This document shows, piece by piece, positions 53,884-62,742 of a DNA stretch of 64,000 bases (position 1 is its first letter; the number at the start of each line of letters is the position of its first letter). The notes beneath the pieces were generated by a model, which was not told the origin of the DNA, ran no database searches, and saw only the letters and a program-made list of their open reading frames with translations. Origin of the DNA: Mangrovicoccus sp. HB161399 (GTDB lineage: Bacteria > Pseudomonadota > Alphaproteobacteria > Rhodobacterales > Rhodobacteraceae); contig NZ_JAATVU010000020.1 of assembly GCF_013184745.1 (NCBI RefSeq), positions 40,474-104,473 on the forward strand, read 5' to 3'. A program made the translations under genes and the position numbers.

Positions 53884-54612
53884 TCAGATCACCACTTCGG
53901 TGAAGGCCTGGCGCAGCGCGTTCGACCAGGCGGTGCTCATCTCACGGAAAGTCGGATCATCCGCCTCGATGCGCCGGTACTCGGTCACCTGGCAGGCATC
54001 GGTCTCGATCACCATCATGTCGAGCGGCATGCCCACCGACAGGTTCGAGCGCAGCGTCGAGTCCATGCTCAGCAGCACCGCCTTCTTGGCATCGGCCAAA
54101 GGCGTGTCCGTCGTCACCACCCGGTCGAGGATCGGCTTGCCGTACTTGTGCTCGCCGATCTGCAGGAAGGGCGTGTCCTCGGTGGCCTCTATGAAATTTC
54201 CCTCGGGGTAGACCAGGAACAGGCGCATCTCGCCGCCCTTGCGCTGCCCCGCGACGATCATCGAGGCCGAGGCGGTCGCCTGGCTCATCCGCTCCAGCTT
54301 GGCTGTGATGTCGGCGCGCACGTCCGATAGGACCTGCCCGACGATCTCGGCCACGTCGAGCATGGTGCGCGCCTTCAGGATCGAGGACTTCTCGTCCGCC
54401 TCCGGGTCGTCCGCCATCTCGCGCAGCCGCGCGATGGCCGTCTGGGTCACCGACAGGCTGCCTGCCGTGAGGATCGCGATCACGCGCTCACCGGGCACCT
54501 CGAAGGCAAAGCTCTTGCGGTAGCAGGCGATGTTGTCCAGCCCCGCATTCGTTCTCGTGTCGCTCAGAAGGACGATGCCCGCCTTCAGCAGCAGCCCCAC
54601 GCAGTAAGTCAT
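53884..54612 (-). CDS. Anbu proteasome-like peptidase
   Basis: 242 residues opening MTYCVGLLLKAGIVLLSDTRTNAG, the Anbu (ancestral beta-subunit) pattern, related to HslV and the proteasome. After Met removal Thr2 would be the N-terminal nucleophile. AILTAGSLSVTQTAI and VLLSMDSTLRSNLSVGMPLD are family marks. Known Anbu proteins form open helical or ring assemblies; natural substrates are not established. It is the last gene of the ATP-grasp - alpha-E - transglutaminase-like - Anbu operon, a linkage known in many bacteria. Confidence 0.93.
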   Translation of the reverse strand: MTYCVGLLLKAGIVLLSDTRTNAGLDNIACYRKSFAFEVPGERVIAILTAGSLSVTQTAIARLREMADDPEADEKSSILKARTMLDVAEIVGQVLSDVRADITAKLERMSQATASASMIVAGQRKGGEMRLFLVYPEGNFIEATEDTPFLQIGEHKYGKPILDRVVTTDTPLADAKKAVLLSMDSTLRSNLSVGMPLDMMVIETDACQVTEYRRIEADDPTFREMSTAWSNALRQAFTEVVI

Positions 54613-54657
54613 GTTACCCCCGGAGATCGTGATCCCGATCCTTTGATCGGAGGCCTT

Positions 54658-55521
54658 CTACTGCTCCGTTCCCGCTACGTCCAGTGCCACGGCATGCGCC
54701 CCGGCCCCCATGCCGAGCGCAACCGCGCGGACCGGCATGGCGTCATGGCCGTCGCGCCCCGAGCACAGCCGCACATAGGCTTCGTCCGGGCAGCATTCCT
54801 CCATCGGATCGAAGCCGACCCAGCCCATGCCATCGACCCAGATCTCGGCCCAGGCATGCGCCGACCACAGGCCCGACACCGTCGCGCCGACCTGGTCCTC
54901 GGCCTCGACCTCGATCTCGAACTCGGCGCTGTTGCGCATGTAGTAGCCGTAGACGAAGCGGGCCGGCAGGCCGAGCGAATGGGCCGCGGCGATCAGCAGG
55001 TGGGCGTAATCCGCCGCCCCGCCCTTGCCGGCCTCCAAAGCCTCGGCCGCGGTCATCAGCTCCCTGGCCGGCTCGCGGTTCTTGCTCATCGCGCCGGTGA
55101 CGGCCTGGGCCAGGTTGTGCGCCCGGTCGAGCCCCTTCGCCTCGGCGACGCCCGCCACCGCCTCGGCGGCCAGCGCGTTGATCGCGGCATCGGCGCGGAC
55201 CATGCGGGTCGAGGTCTGGTAGGCGATCGGCGGGACCTTCTCCTTCAGGTCGCGCACCACGCCGAGAGTGTCGAAGGTCTGGACCTCGCCCTTGATCTCC
55301 ACCACGACCTCGGACACCTCGCCGGGCGAGGAGAAGGTCACGGTGCGGTCGCCCGCCCCGTCGGTGAATTCGGCGCCGGTGATGGCATCGGCGACCGAGA
55401 CGTCCCAGCTCAGCACCTTCTGGCTGGCGCAGTCGGTCGGGTAGGTGCGCAGGCTCTGCAGCAGGCGGCGGCGCGGCGGGTCGAAGCGGGTGACGATCCG
55501 GTGCGAAACGGTCAGTTTCAT
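54658..55521 (-). CDS. Transglutaminase-like protein lacking the catalytic Cys
   Basis: 287 residues. An N-terminal beta domain (the bacterial transglutaminase-like N region, MKLTVSHRIVTRF) precedes a transglutaminase core with PARFVYGYYM, the catalytic His H222 (SAHAWAEIWV) and Asp D238 (GWVGFDPM). At the nucleophile site the usual G-V-C-Q-D reads G167-G-A-A-D171, so the Cys is Ala169. Unless another Cys takes over, peptidase or transglutaminase activity is not expected. It lies 45 bp before Anbu and 19 bp after the alpha-E gene. Confidence 0.88.
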   Translation of the reverse strand: MKLTVSHRIVTRFDPPRRRLLQSLRTYPTDCASQKVLSWDVSVADAITGAEFTDGAGDRTVTFSSPGEVSEVVVEIKGEVQTFDTLGVVRDLKEKVPPIAYQTSTRMVRADAAINALAAEAVAGVAEAKGLDRAHNLAQAVTGAMSKNREPARELMTAAEALEAGKGGAADYAHLLIAAAHSLGLPARFVYGYYMRNSAEFEIEVEAEDQVGATVSGLWSAHAWAEIWVDGMGWVGFDPMEECCPDEAYVRLCSGRDGHDAMPVRAVALGMGAGAHAVALDVAGTEQ

Positions 55522-55540
55522 GTCTTGTCCCTTTCTCCGC

Positions 55541-56494
55541 TCACATCACGCTGCCGCGGAGATAGCAGCTGTGCACGGCGTTCCCCAGATCGGCCATCTC
55601 GCGCATGTAGCGCTCGAGGAATTCGTGGAGCCCCTCATCGAAGATGCCGGTGACCTGGGTCTCCAGCAGCTCCGCCAGCAGGGCGCGCGCCTTGGTCTGC
55701 GCCTCGGTCGACTTGCCGTAGCTGCGGGCCAGGCGGTCGAGATGGTCGTTGACCCCCTGCACCGCGGCCAGGATGGACCGCGGGCATTGCGGGTTGAGGA
55801 TCAGCATGTCGAGGATCTTGGCCGCGGTCGTCTCGCCGCCATAGGCCCAGTGGAAGGCCCGGTGCATCTGCATCGCGCGCAGGATCACCGTCCACTGGTA
55901 GTTGTCGAGACCCGAGCCGACGAAGCCCGCATCCGGCAGCAGCACGTAGTATTTCACGTCGAGGAGGCGCGCGGTGTTGTCGGCCCGCTCGATCAGGTAG
56001 CCGAGGTTGAGGAAGTCGTAGCCGTCGTTCCTCAGCATCGTCGCCGCCATGGCGCCCTGCACCAGCGCAGTCTGCCGCGTGGTCCATTCGGTCATTTCCG
56101 AGATGTCCATCTCGCTGCGCGGGCGGCGCTGGTATTCCTTCATCTCCTGGTAGGCGACGTTCAGCGCGTCCCAGACAGGCGAGGTCAGTGCGGTGCGCAC
56201 GATCCGCGCGTTCTCCCGCGCCTGCAGCAGGCAGGAGAAGACCGAGGAGGGGTTCTCCTGGTCGAAGAACAGGTAGGAGACGAGGTTGCGCTCCACCGTG
56301 TCCTTGTACTTGCGCCCGAACCCGTCCGCCGTGCCCGAGGCCTGCAGGATCGAGTCCCATTCGTTGCGGTATCCGTCCACCGCGTCGGGCATCAGCCGCA
56401 TCCGCGTGCCCAGCTCCACCAGGCGCGCCATGGTGTCGGCGCGCTCGAGATAGCGCGCCATCCAGTAAAGGTTCTCTGCCGTCCGGCTCAGCAT
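55541..56494 (-). CDS. Alpha-E domain protein (DUF403)
   Basis: 317 residues, all-helical, opening MLSRTAENLYWMARYLERAD, the DUF403/alpha-E signature, with NPQCPRSILAAVQGVNDHLD later. Alpha-E proteins accompany circularly permuted ATP-grasp amidoligases in predicted peptide-modification systems (Iyer and colleagues' genomic analysis). Biochemical role unknown. Spacing of 10 bp to the ATP-grasp gene indicates co-transcription. Confidence 0.93.
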   Translation of the reverse strand: MLSRTAENLYWMARYLERADTMARLVELGTRMRLMPDAVDGYRNEWDSILQASGTADGFGRKYKDTVERNLVSYLFFDQENPSSVFSCLLQARENARIVRTALTSPVWDALNVAYQEMKEYQRRPRSEMDISEMTEWTTRQTALVQGAMAATMLRNDGYDFLNLGYLIERADNTARLLDVKYYVLLPDAGFVGSGLDNYQWTVILRAMQMHRAFHWAYGGETTAAKILDMLILNPQCPRSILAAVQGVNDHLDRLARSYGKSTEAQTKARALLAELLETQVTGIFDEGLHEFLERYMREMADLGNAVHSCYLRGSVM

Positions 56495-56504
56495 TGGTCT
56501 TTCC

Positions 56505-57920
56505 TCACTCCGCCAGGACCCAGGTGTCCTTGACCCCGCCGCCCTGCGACGAGTTCACCACCAGCGAGCCCTCGGTCAGCGCCACGCGGGTCAGCCCGCC
56601 CGGCACCAGCTCGATCGTGTCGCCCACCAGGCAGTAGGGGCGCAGGTCGACATGGCGCGGCGCCACCCCGTCCTTGACGAAGGTCGGGCAGGTCGACAGC
56701 GACAGCGTCGGCTGCGCGATGTAGTTGTCGGGCCGCTCGCGTATCTTGTGGGCGAAGGCCTCGATCTCGCCCTTGGAGGCGCGCGGGCCGATCAGCATGC
56801 CGTAGCCGCCCGAGCCGTGGACTTCCTTGATCACCAGATCCTCGAGATTGGCCATCACATAGGCAAAATCCTCGGGGATCGCGCATTGCCAGGTCGGCAC
56901 GTTCTGCAGGATCGGCTCCTCGCCGAGATAGAAGCGCACCATCTCGGGGACGAAGGTGTAGATCGCCTTGTCGTCGGCCACGCCCGCGCCGGGGGCGGAG
57001 CAGATCTGCACGCCGCCCGAGCGGTAGACGTTCATGAGGCCGGGGATGCCCAGCATGGAGTCGGGCCGGAAGCACAGCGGATCGAGGAAGCTGTCGTCGA
57101 TCCGGCGGTAGATCACGTCCACCTTCTTCGGCCCCTGGGTGGTGCGCATCCAGCAGAAGTCGCCCTCGACATACAGATCCGCGCCCTCGACCAGTTCCAC
57201 GCCCATCAGGTCGGCGAGGAAGCTGTGCTCGTAATAGGCGGAGTTGAAATGGCCGGGCGTCAGGATGACCACGGTCGGGTCGCTGTCGCATTTCGCCGGC
57301 GCCACCGAGGCCAGCGTCTTGCGCAGGAGGTCGGGATAGCGCTCCACCGGGGCGATGCGGTTGCCGCGGAACAGGTCCGGGAACATGCGCATCATGATCT
57401 CGCGGTTCTCCAGCATGTAGGAGACGCCGGACGGCGTGCGGCAGTTGTCCTCGAGAACGTAGAAGTCGTCCGGCCCGGTGCGGACCAGGTCGATGCCGAC
57501 GATGTGGCTGTAGACGTTCTTCGAGGGCTTGATGCCGCAGACGGCCTTTTCGAAGGCTTCGTTCTGGTAGACCAGCCGCGCCGGGATCTTGCCCGCTCGG
57601 ACGATCTCGCCGCGGTTGTAGACATCGCAGAGGAAGGCGTTGAGCGCGCGGGCCCGCTGCTTGATGCCGCGCTCCAGCCGCGCCCATTCGCCATGCGTGA
57701 AGACCCGCGGAAACATGTCGAACGGAATCAGCCGGTCCGGATCGCCGCCCTCGCCGTAGACGGCAAAGGTGATCCCGATCCTCCGGAACAGCGCCTCGGC
57801 CTCGGCCTGCTTGAGGTTGCGCAGTTCCTGCGGCATGTCCCGCTGCCAGGATTCGAGATTGGCGTAGGGCAGGCGGATTTCGCTGCCGTCATACATCTCG
57901 TTGAAATACGTCGTGCTCAT
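56505..57920 (-). CDS. Circularly permuted type-2 ATP-grasp protein
   Basis: 471 residues, DUF404/DUF407 family. FAVYGEGGDPDRLIPFDMFPR, YNRGEIVRAGKIPARLVYQN and GVQICSAPGAGVADDKAIYTFVP are typical, with ATP-binding KEVHGSGGYGMLIGP near residue 365 and ALTEGSLVVNSSQGGGVKDTW at the C-terminus. It is predicted to form amide bonds on a peptide or small acid using ATP. It is the first gene of the four-gene operon; the promoter must lie in the 194-bp gap shared with the divergent sulfotransferase gene. Confidence 0.94.
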   Translation of the reverse strand: MSTTYFNEMYDGSEIRLPYANLESWQRDMPQELRNLKQAEAEALFRRIGITFAVYGEGGDPDRLIPFDMFPRVFTHGEWARLERGIKQRARALNAFLCDVYNRGEIVRAGKIPARLVYQNEAFEKAVCGIKPSKNVYSHIVGIDLVRTGPDDFYVLEDNCRTPSGVSYMLENREIMMRMFPDLFRGNRIAPVERYPDLLRKTLASVAPAKCDSDPTVVILTPGHFNSAYYEHSFLADLMGVELVEGADLYVEGDFCWMRTTQGPKKVDVIYRRIDDSFLDPLCFRPDSMLGIPGLMNVYRSGGVQICSAPGAGVADDKAIYTFVPEMVRFYLGEEPILQNVPTWQCAIPEDFAYVMANLEDLVIKEVHGSGGYGMLIGPRASKGEIEAFAHKIRERPDNYIAQPTLSLSTCPTFVKDGVAPRHVDLRPYCLVGDTIELVPGGLTRVALTEGSLVVNSSQGGGVKDTWVLAE

Positions 57921-58114
57921 CAGAACCCTCTATCCCTCGCCCAATGCGTGGCACGCGTGACCGGGGAGTAAAAGCTGCGAGATTGCCTCATGTCGGCAAT
58001 TCCCAGGTTTTGCACAATATTTCATCACATGATGCCCCTCTCGGCAAAAGCCATGCGGAAAACCCCCGTTAACCATTCCGGGCTAGACGCTTCAGGGAAA
58101 AGGAGACGCGGCGG

Positions 58115-59713
58115 ATGGCTCGCAAGGCAAGGGAAAAGGCGAAGCGGCGCTTCCGGGATGGCCCGCCGCCGGGCCCGGACCCGGCCGGAACCGTCCTGCG
58201 CTGCGGCCGGGCGCTGGCCCTCGACCCCGCCGACGGACCCGCCGCGGCCGCGCTGGCCGCGCTTTCTGACGCGGACTGCAATCTGGTCCGGTCGCGGGCC
58301 GCGGCACTGGCGGGCGCAGGCGATCTGGGCACCGCGCTGGCGCTGCTGCTGCCCCTGGCCCATGCCCGCCCCACCGATGCGGAGGCCGCCGCCATGGCCG
58401 CCCGGGCGCTGATCCTCTCCGGGCGGCCCGGCCCGGCGCTGGAACTGGCCCGCGCCGCGCTGGAAACCAGCCCCGGCCTGCCGGAGCTGATGTCGGCCAA
58501 GGGCGCAGCGCTGCACCGGCTGGGCCGCTTCGCCGAGGCGGCGGAGGCGCTGGCGGCGGGCGCCGGCGATGCCGATACGCTCAACCTGCTGGGCCGCTGC
58601 CGCGAAGTGACCGGCGACCTCGCCGGGGCGGAGGCCGCCTTCCGGCAGGCCGCGGCCATTCCGGGCGCGCCCGGGCAGGTATGGCACAATCTCGCCGGCC
58701 ATGTCGATTTCGCCCGCGACGGGGCCTGCCTTGCCGCGCTCGGCACGGCCCGTGCCGCCGCCCCGGCCTCCGAGGCGGCGATGTTCGACCTGGCGCTCTC
58801 CAAGGCGCTGTCCGACCGCGGCAAGGCGGAGGAAAGCTTCGCCATGCTCGCCCGCGCCAATGCCGCGATTGCCGCCGCCCTGCCGCCCGGGCTGCCGGCC
58901 CGCCGCCGCGCCGCCATCGCCGCCGCCCTGCCCCGCGCCGCGGAGCTGCAGCCGGTGCCGCCGCCGCCCGGAGCGCCGCGGGCGCTGCTGATCGTCGGCA
59001 TGCCGCGCTCGGGCACCTCGCTGGCCGAGCAGATCCTGGCGCGCCATCCTCAGGTCGCCGCGGGCGGCGAGATGGTCGCGATGGAGGCCGCGCTGGCGCC
59101 GCTGCTGAAGGAACCGCGCCGCTGGCCACCGGAGGCCTCGGCCGCCTTTGCCGCAAGCTACCGTGCCGCCATCGCCGCCGCGGCCGGGAACGCGTCCGCC
59201 GCCACCGACAAGATGCCGGCCAACGCCTATCTCGCCGGCCACGCGCTCGCCGCCCTGCCGGAGGTCCGGGTCATCTGGATGCGGCGCCACCCGATGGCGG
59301 CGGGCTTCTCCTGCTTCCGCACCCATTTCGGCGCGAAACAGGCGTGGTCCTACAGGCTCGCCGAGATCGCCGAGGAGTTCCGCGCCACCGAAACCGCGAT
59401 GGACGGCTGGCGCGCCGCGCATCCCGGCCGCATCCATGAATGCCTGTTCGAGCGGCTGGCCGCCGACCCCGCCACGCAGATCGCCCGGCTGCTGGACTTC
59501 TGCGGACTGGACCCGGATCCCGCCTGCTTCGGCAGCGCCGACAGCGGCGCGCCGGTGCGCACCGCCTCCGCGCGCCAGGCCCGCGGCCCGATCCGCAGCA
59601 GCGGAACAGACACCTGGCGGGTCCATGAGGCGGAGCTCGCCGTCCTTGCGGAGCTGCTCGCCTCCGAGATCCGCGCGCACGAGGCCCGGCTGCAGGCCGC
59701 TGCCGGGACCTGA
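58115..59713 (+). CDS. TPR-sulfotransferase fusion protein
   Basis: 532 residues. An N-terminal half of Ala-rich TPR-like helices (about residues 45-250) is joined to a sulfotransferase domain with the PAPS 5'-phosphosulfate loop GMPRSGTSLAEQIL at 295-308 and the 3'-phosphate region RVIWMRRHPMA. Bacterial TPR-sulfotransferases are thought to sulfate proteins or glycans; the substrate is unknown. AAGGAG precedes the ATG. Confidence 0.88.
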   Translation: MARKAREKAKRRFRDGPPPGPDPAGTVLRCGRALALDPADGPAAAALAALSDADCNLVRSRAAALAGAGDLGTALALLLPLAHARPTDAEAAAMAARALILSGRPGPALELARAALETSPGLPELMSAKGAALHRLGRFAEAAEALAAGAGDADTLNLLGRCREVTGDLAGAEAAFRQAAAIPGAPGQVWHNLAGHVDFARDGACLAALGTARAAAPASEAAMFDLALSKALSDRGKAEESFAMLARANAAIAAALPPGLPARRRAAIAAALPRAAELQPVPPPPGAPRALLIVGMPRSGTSLAEQILARHPQVAAGGEMVAMEAALAPLLKEPRRWPPEASAAFAASYRAAIAAAAGNASAATDKMPANAYLAGHALAALPEVRVIWMRRHPMAAGFSCFRTHFGAKQAWSYRLAEIAEEFRATETAMDGWRAAHPGRIHECLFERLAADPATQIARLLDFCGLDPDPACFGSADSGAPVRTASARQARGPIRSSGTDTWRVHEAELAVLAELLASEIRAHEARLQAAAGT

Positions 59714-59729
59714 GCCCCGGCAGCGGCCC

Positions 59730-60422
59730 TCAGCGGTTGCGCAGGCGGTCGCGCAGCCGCGCCCAGCCGCCCGGCACGAAGAGGAAGGACAGACCGAAGC
59801 CGCAGGCAAAGCCCGCGATATCCGCCACCCAGTCGTTGCGCGCCCCGAAGAGCGCGCCGAAGACCAGCTGCGCGCCCAGGAGGAACGCGATCAGCTGGAA
59901 GGCCCGCATCTGGCTTTCGCCCACCGCCTTCTGGCGCACCCATTGCATGAAGGTGAAGCCGCCGATCAGCCCGTAGACCCCCGGAAAGGCGCCGATCAGC
60001 GGGAAGGTCTCGTTCAGAAGGAGCCCGTAGGCCAGCGCGCCGCCGACCGAGGCGCCGAAGAAGATCGCCAGCACCGCGATGTTGCCGAAGGCCTCGCCCA
60101 CCATCTTGCCGATCGCCAGGATGAAGACGCAGGCCATCACCGCCTGCACGAAGCTGACATGCAGCAGCGGATAGGTGACGAACTGCGACAGCAGCTCCGG
60201 CGGGAAGCGGTGGTTGGTCAGCATCCAGTCGAAGGCCTGGCCGTAGAAGGCGAAATGCTCCAGCGCCCGCAGGCGCAGCCCCAGGCCGGCCCCGCCGCCG
60301 CCGATGATGCCCCGGTCCGCCAGGCTGAACAGGCACTCGATGCCGAAGATCACCACTGCCAGAGCAGTCACCGAGGCGGGCAGCGGGTTGACGGCGGAAG
60401 GCGGGCGCGGACGGGAGGACAT
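59730..60422 (-). CDS. Rhomboid-fold membrane protein without the Ser-His dyad
   Basis: 230 residues with about six membrane helices in rhomboid order (YPLLHVSFVQAVMACVFI with the conserved helix-2 His88, then GEAFGN). At the catalytic serine the usual G-A-S-G-A-V-Y-G reads G144-A-F-P-G-V-Y-G151, and the helix-6 His of A-H-x-x-G is Asp201 (VADIAGFACGF). Both catalytic residues are thus missing, so this is a pseudorhomboid. ATG 60422 was chosen since upstream frame lies in the trpS leader. It is divergent from trpS. Confidence 0.85.
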   Translation of the reverse strand: MSSRPRPPSAVNPLPASVTALAVVIFGIECLFSLADRGIIGGGGAGLGLRLRALEHFAFYGQAFDWMLTNHRFPPELLSQFVTYPLLHVSFVQAVMACVFILAIGKMVGEAFGNIAVLAIFFGASVGGALAYGLLLNETFPLIGAFPGVYGLIGGFTFMQWVRQKAVGESQMRAFQLIAFLLGAQLVFGALFGARNDWVADIAGFACGFGLSFLFVPGGWARLRDRLRNR

Positions 60423-60511
60423 GCAGGGACTCCGGGAACGATTGACCAAGGGCAGGCCCACGGATAAGCGACCCCTGCCTAACATTCCATGCCCAAAGGA
60501 GGCAAAATCCC

Positions 60512-61561
60512 ATGGATGCGGTCCAAACGCCATCCGAAGGCCCTGCAGGTAGCGCCGGCTTCACCCCGCGCGTGTTTTCCGGCATCCAGCCCTCGGGACA
60601 CCTGACCCTCGGCAACTACCTGGGCGCGCTGAAGCGCTTCGGGGAGATGCAGGAGGAGGACTACGAGACGATCTACTGCATCGTCGACCTCCACGCGATC
60701 ACCGTCTGGCAGGATCCCGACAAGCTGCGCGACGCGACGCGGATGCTGACCGCGGGCTTCATCGCCACCGGCGTCGATCCTGCCAAGTCGATCCTGTTCA
60801 ACCAGTCCGGGGTGCCCGAGCACACCCAGCTGGCCTGGATCTTCAACTGCGTGGCGCGGATGGGCTGGCTGAACCGCATGACCCAGTTCAAGGACAAGTC
60901 CGGCAAGAACCGCGACAGCGCCTCGACCGGGCTCTTCGTCTATCCGAACCTGATGTCCGCCGACATCCTGGTCTACCACGCCACCCATGTTCCGGTGGGA
61001 GAGGACCAGAAGCAGCATGTCGAGCTGGCGCGCGATACCGCGATCAAGTTCAACACGGACTATGGCGTCGACTTCTTCCCGATCCCGGAACCGGTGATCG
61101 AGGGCTCGGCGACCCGCGTCATGTCCCTGCGCGACGGCACAAAGAAGATGTCGAAGAGCGATCCCTCGGACATGAGCCGGATCAACCTGACCGATGACGC
61201 CGACGCCATCGCCCAGAAGATCCGCAAGGCCAAGACCGATCCCGAGGCCCTGCCCTCCGAGGTCGGCGGGCTGGACGGCCGCGCCGAGGCAAAGAACCTG
61301 GTCAACATCTACGCGGCGCTGTCCGGCACGACCCCGGCGGCCGTCCTGGCCGAAGTCGGCGGGCTGCAGTTCTCGGAATTCAAGCCGAAGCTCGCGGATC
61401 TGGCCGTGTCGAAACTCTCGCCGATCTCCGGCGAGATGGCGCGGCTGATGCAGGACAAGGGCGAGATCGACCGCATCCTCGCCGAGGGCTCGGCCCGCGC
61501 CCGCGAGGTCGCGCATCCGATCCTAAAGAAGGTCTACGACATCGTGGGCATGGTCGGCTGA
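60512..61561 (+). CDS. trpS: Tryptophanyl-tRNA synthetase
   Basis: 349 residues, class I synthetase. The HIGH-like motif is [17 protein letters not shown] and the KMSKS motif [32 protein letters not shown] binds tryptophan. The N-terminal 17 residues before [10 protein letters not shown] are a short extension. AAAGGAGG precedes the ATG. A convergent hairpin follows. Confidence 0.98.
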   Translation: MDAVQTPSEGPAGSAGFTPRVFSGIQPSGHLTLGNYLGALKRFGEMQEEDYETIYCIVDLHAITVWQDPDKLRDATRMLTAGFIATGVDPAKSILFNQSGVPEHTQLAWIFNCVARMGWLNRMTQFKDKSGKNRDSASTGLFVYPNLMSADILVYHATHVPVGEDQKQHVELARDTAIKFNTDYGVDFFPIPEPVIEGSATRVMSLRDGTKKMSKSDPSDMSRINLTDDADAIAQKIRKAKTDPEALPSEVGGLDGRAEAKNLVNIYAALSGTTPAAVLAEVGGLQFSEFKPKLADLAVSKLSPISGEMARLMQDKGEIDRILAEGSARAREVAHPILKKVYDIVGMVG

Positions 61562-61566
61562 CCGGC

Positions 61567-61596
61567 CGCGCCGGGTCCGTCAATGGACCCGGCGCG
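61567..61596. terminator. 12-bp hairpin between convergent trpS and an orphan gene
   Basis: CGCGCCGGGTCC (61567-61578) pairs exactly with GGACCCGGCGCG (61585-61596) around GTCAAT. The stop codon of the minus-strand gene lies in the loop. There is no long T-run on either side, but the stem is strong and symmetric, so it could act in both directions. Confidence 0.6.
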
Positions 61597-62482
61597 TCCA
61601 GAGCATGCCGAGGCTCGCCTCCGGATCCTCCCGGAGGCCGAGCGCGAAGAAATCCGCCGAGGCATTCCCCGCCAGCGTCGTCCAGACCTCGTCGCAATGC
61701 GCCGGGCGCAGGTTGACCATCCGCGAGGCCGTGCCCGCCTGCCGCAGCTCCTGCGGGGCGTCCGTCTCGGCCAGCACCGCCGCATAGAGCCGGGCCGCCG
61801 CGGCCACCGCCGCATTCCCGGCCTCCGCCTGCCCCTTGGCATACTCTTCCAGCCGCTCCAGCGCCGCCGCGCGGTAGCCGTCGAAGAAGGCCGGGCTGAT
61901 CGCAGCGGCGCCCTGCCCCATCTGCTTCAGATAGGCCATGCACAGATCGCCGTGCAGCTTGTCGATAACCCGGTCCGGGCCGATGTTGATCCGCTGCGGC
62001 ATCAGCCGCGTGTTGCCGCAGATCAGCTTCAGCGCGTTCAGCAGCGGCTCCGCCCGGACATCCTCCGAGGCGCTGCACAGGCCCGCCAGCCGCGGCGCCA
62101 GGCCGAGATTGCAGTAATGCGCCGCATCCACCTTGCGGAAGGCGGTCGCGGGAAGGTCCAGCATGCTGCCGTCGGTCTTGGCGAAGACCTGGTCCCAGCC
62201 CTCGTCGCGGCGCAGCCCGGCATCGACCTGGTGGGTGGCTGCGACCGCCACCAGCCCGGCCCAGTCCCCCGCGGGCAGCTTCAGCACGTGCATCAGGATG
62301 CGGAAGGTGTAGAGGAACAGGAAGAAATGCCGGATGCGCTCCTTGGTGTGGCCGACGATCGCCTCGCGCAGCGTGCCCGCCAGCACGACCGCCCCCGGAC
62401 TAGGCTCCATGTGCTCGCGCGCGGTCTTGCGGCGCTTGGCCGGCGCCTCCCCTGCATCGTCCAGCCTGCGTTTTCCCGGCAT
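61580..62482 (-). CDS. Unrecognised 300-residue protein with bipartite basic N-terminus
   Basis: From ATG 62482. The first 25 residues hold KRR (4-6) and KRRK (17-20) ten residues apart, matching the spacing of a eukaryotic bipartite nuclear-localisation signal, though a nucleic-acid-binding patch is equally possible. The rest is mostly helical with conserved-looking islands (RHFFLFLYTFRILMHVLKLP, HYCNLGLAPRLAGL, LKLICGNTRLMPQR). There is no signal peptide or clear membrane segment. No family is recognised. Codon use matches its neighbours. It ends in the trpS hairpin. Confidence 0.7.
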   Translation of the reverse strand: MPGKRRLDDAGEAPAKRRKTAREHMEPSPGAVVLAGTLREAIVGHTKERIRHFFLFLYTFRILMHVLKLPAGDWAGLVAVAATHQVDAGLRRDEGWDQVFAKTDGSMLDLPATAFRKVDAAHYCNLGLAPRLAGLCSASEDVRAEPLLNALKLICGNTRLMPQRINIGPDRVIDKLHGDLCMAYLKQMGQGAAAISPAFFDGYRAAALERLEEYAKGQAEAGNAAVAAAARLYAAVLAETDAPQELRQAGTASRMVNLRPAHCDEVWTTLAGNASADFFALGLREDPEASLGMLWTRRVH

Positions 62483-62742
62483 CTGCCTGCGCTCCTCCTG
62501 CCGGACCGCAGCCGCGGGCCGGTCCCGGCGCATGGCCCCCGCCCCGGGCCCGCCCGCTCCTGAACACCGCTCACGCTCTGCCGGGGCGGCGTCCGCCCCC
62601 GCATCCGGCCGGACACGCCGACGACGCTACACCGGACGCCCGGCGCCACAAAGGCCGAACTTGCCGGGACGGCCCCGGCCCGCGGCTTGCATCCCGCGGC
62701 AGCCGGGTCCATGGGTATCGGCGGCAGACGCAGGAGTCCCCC

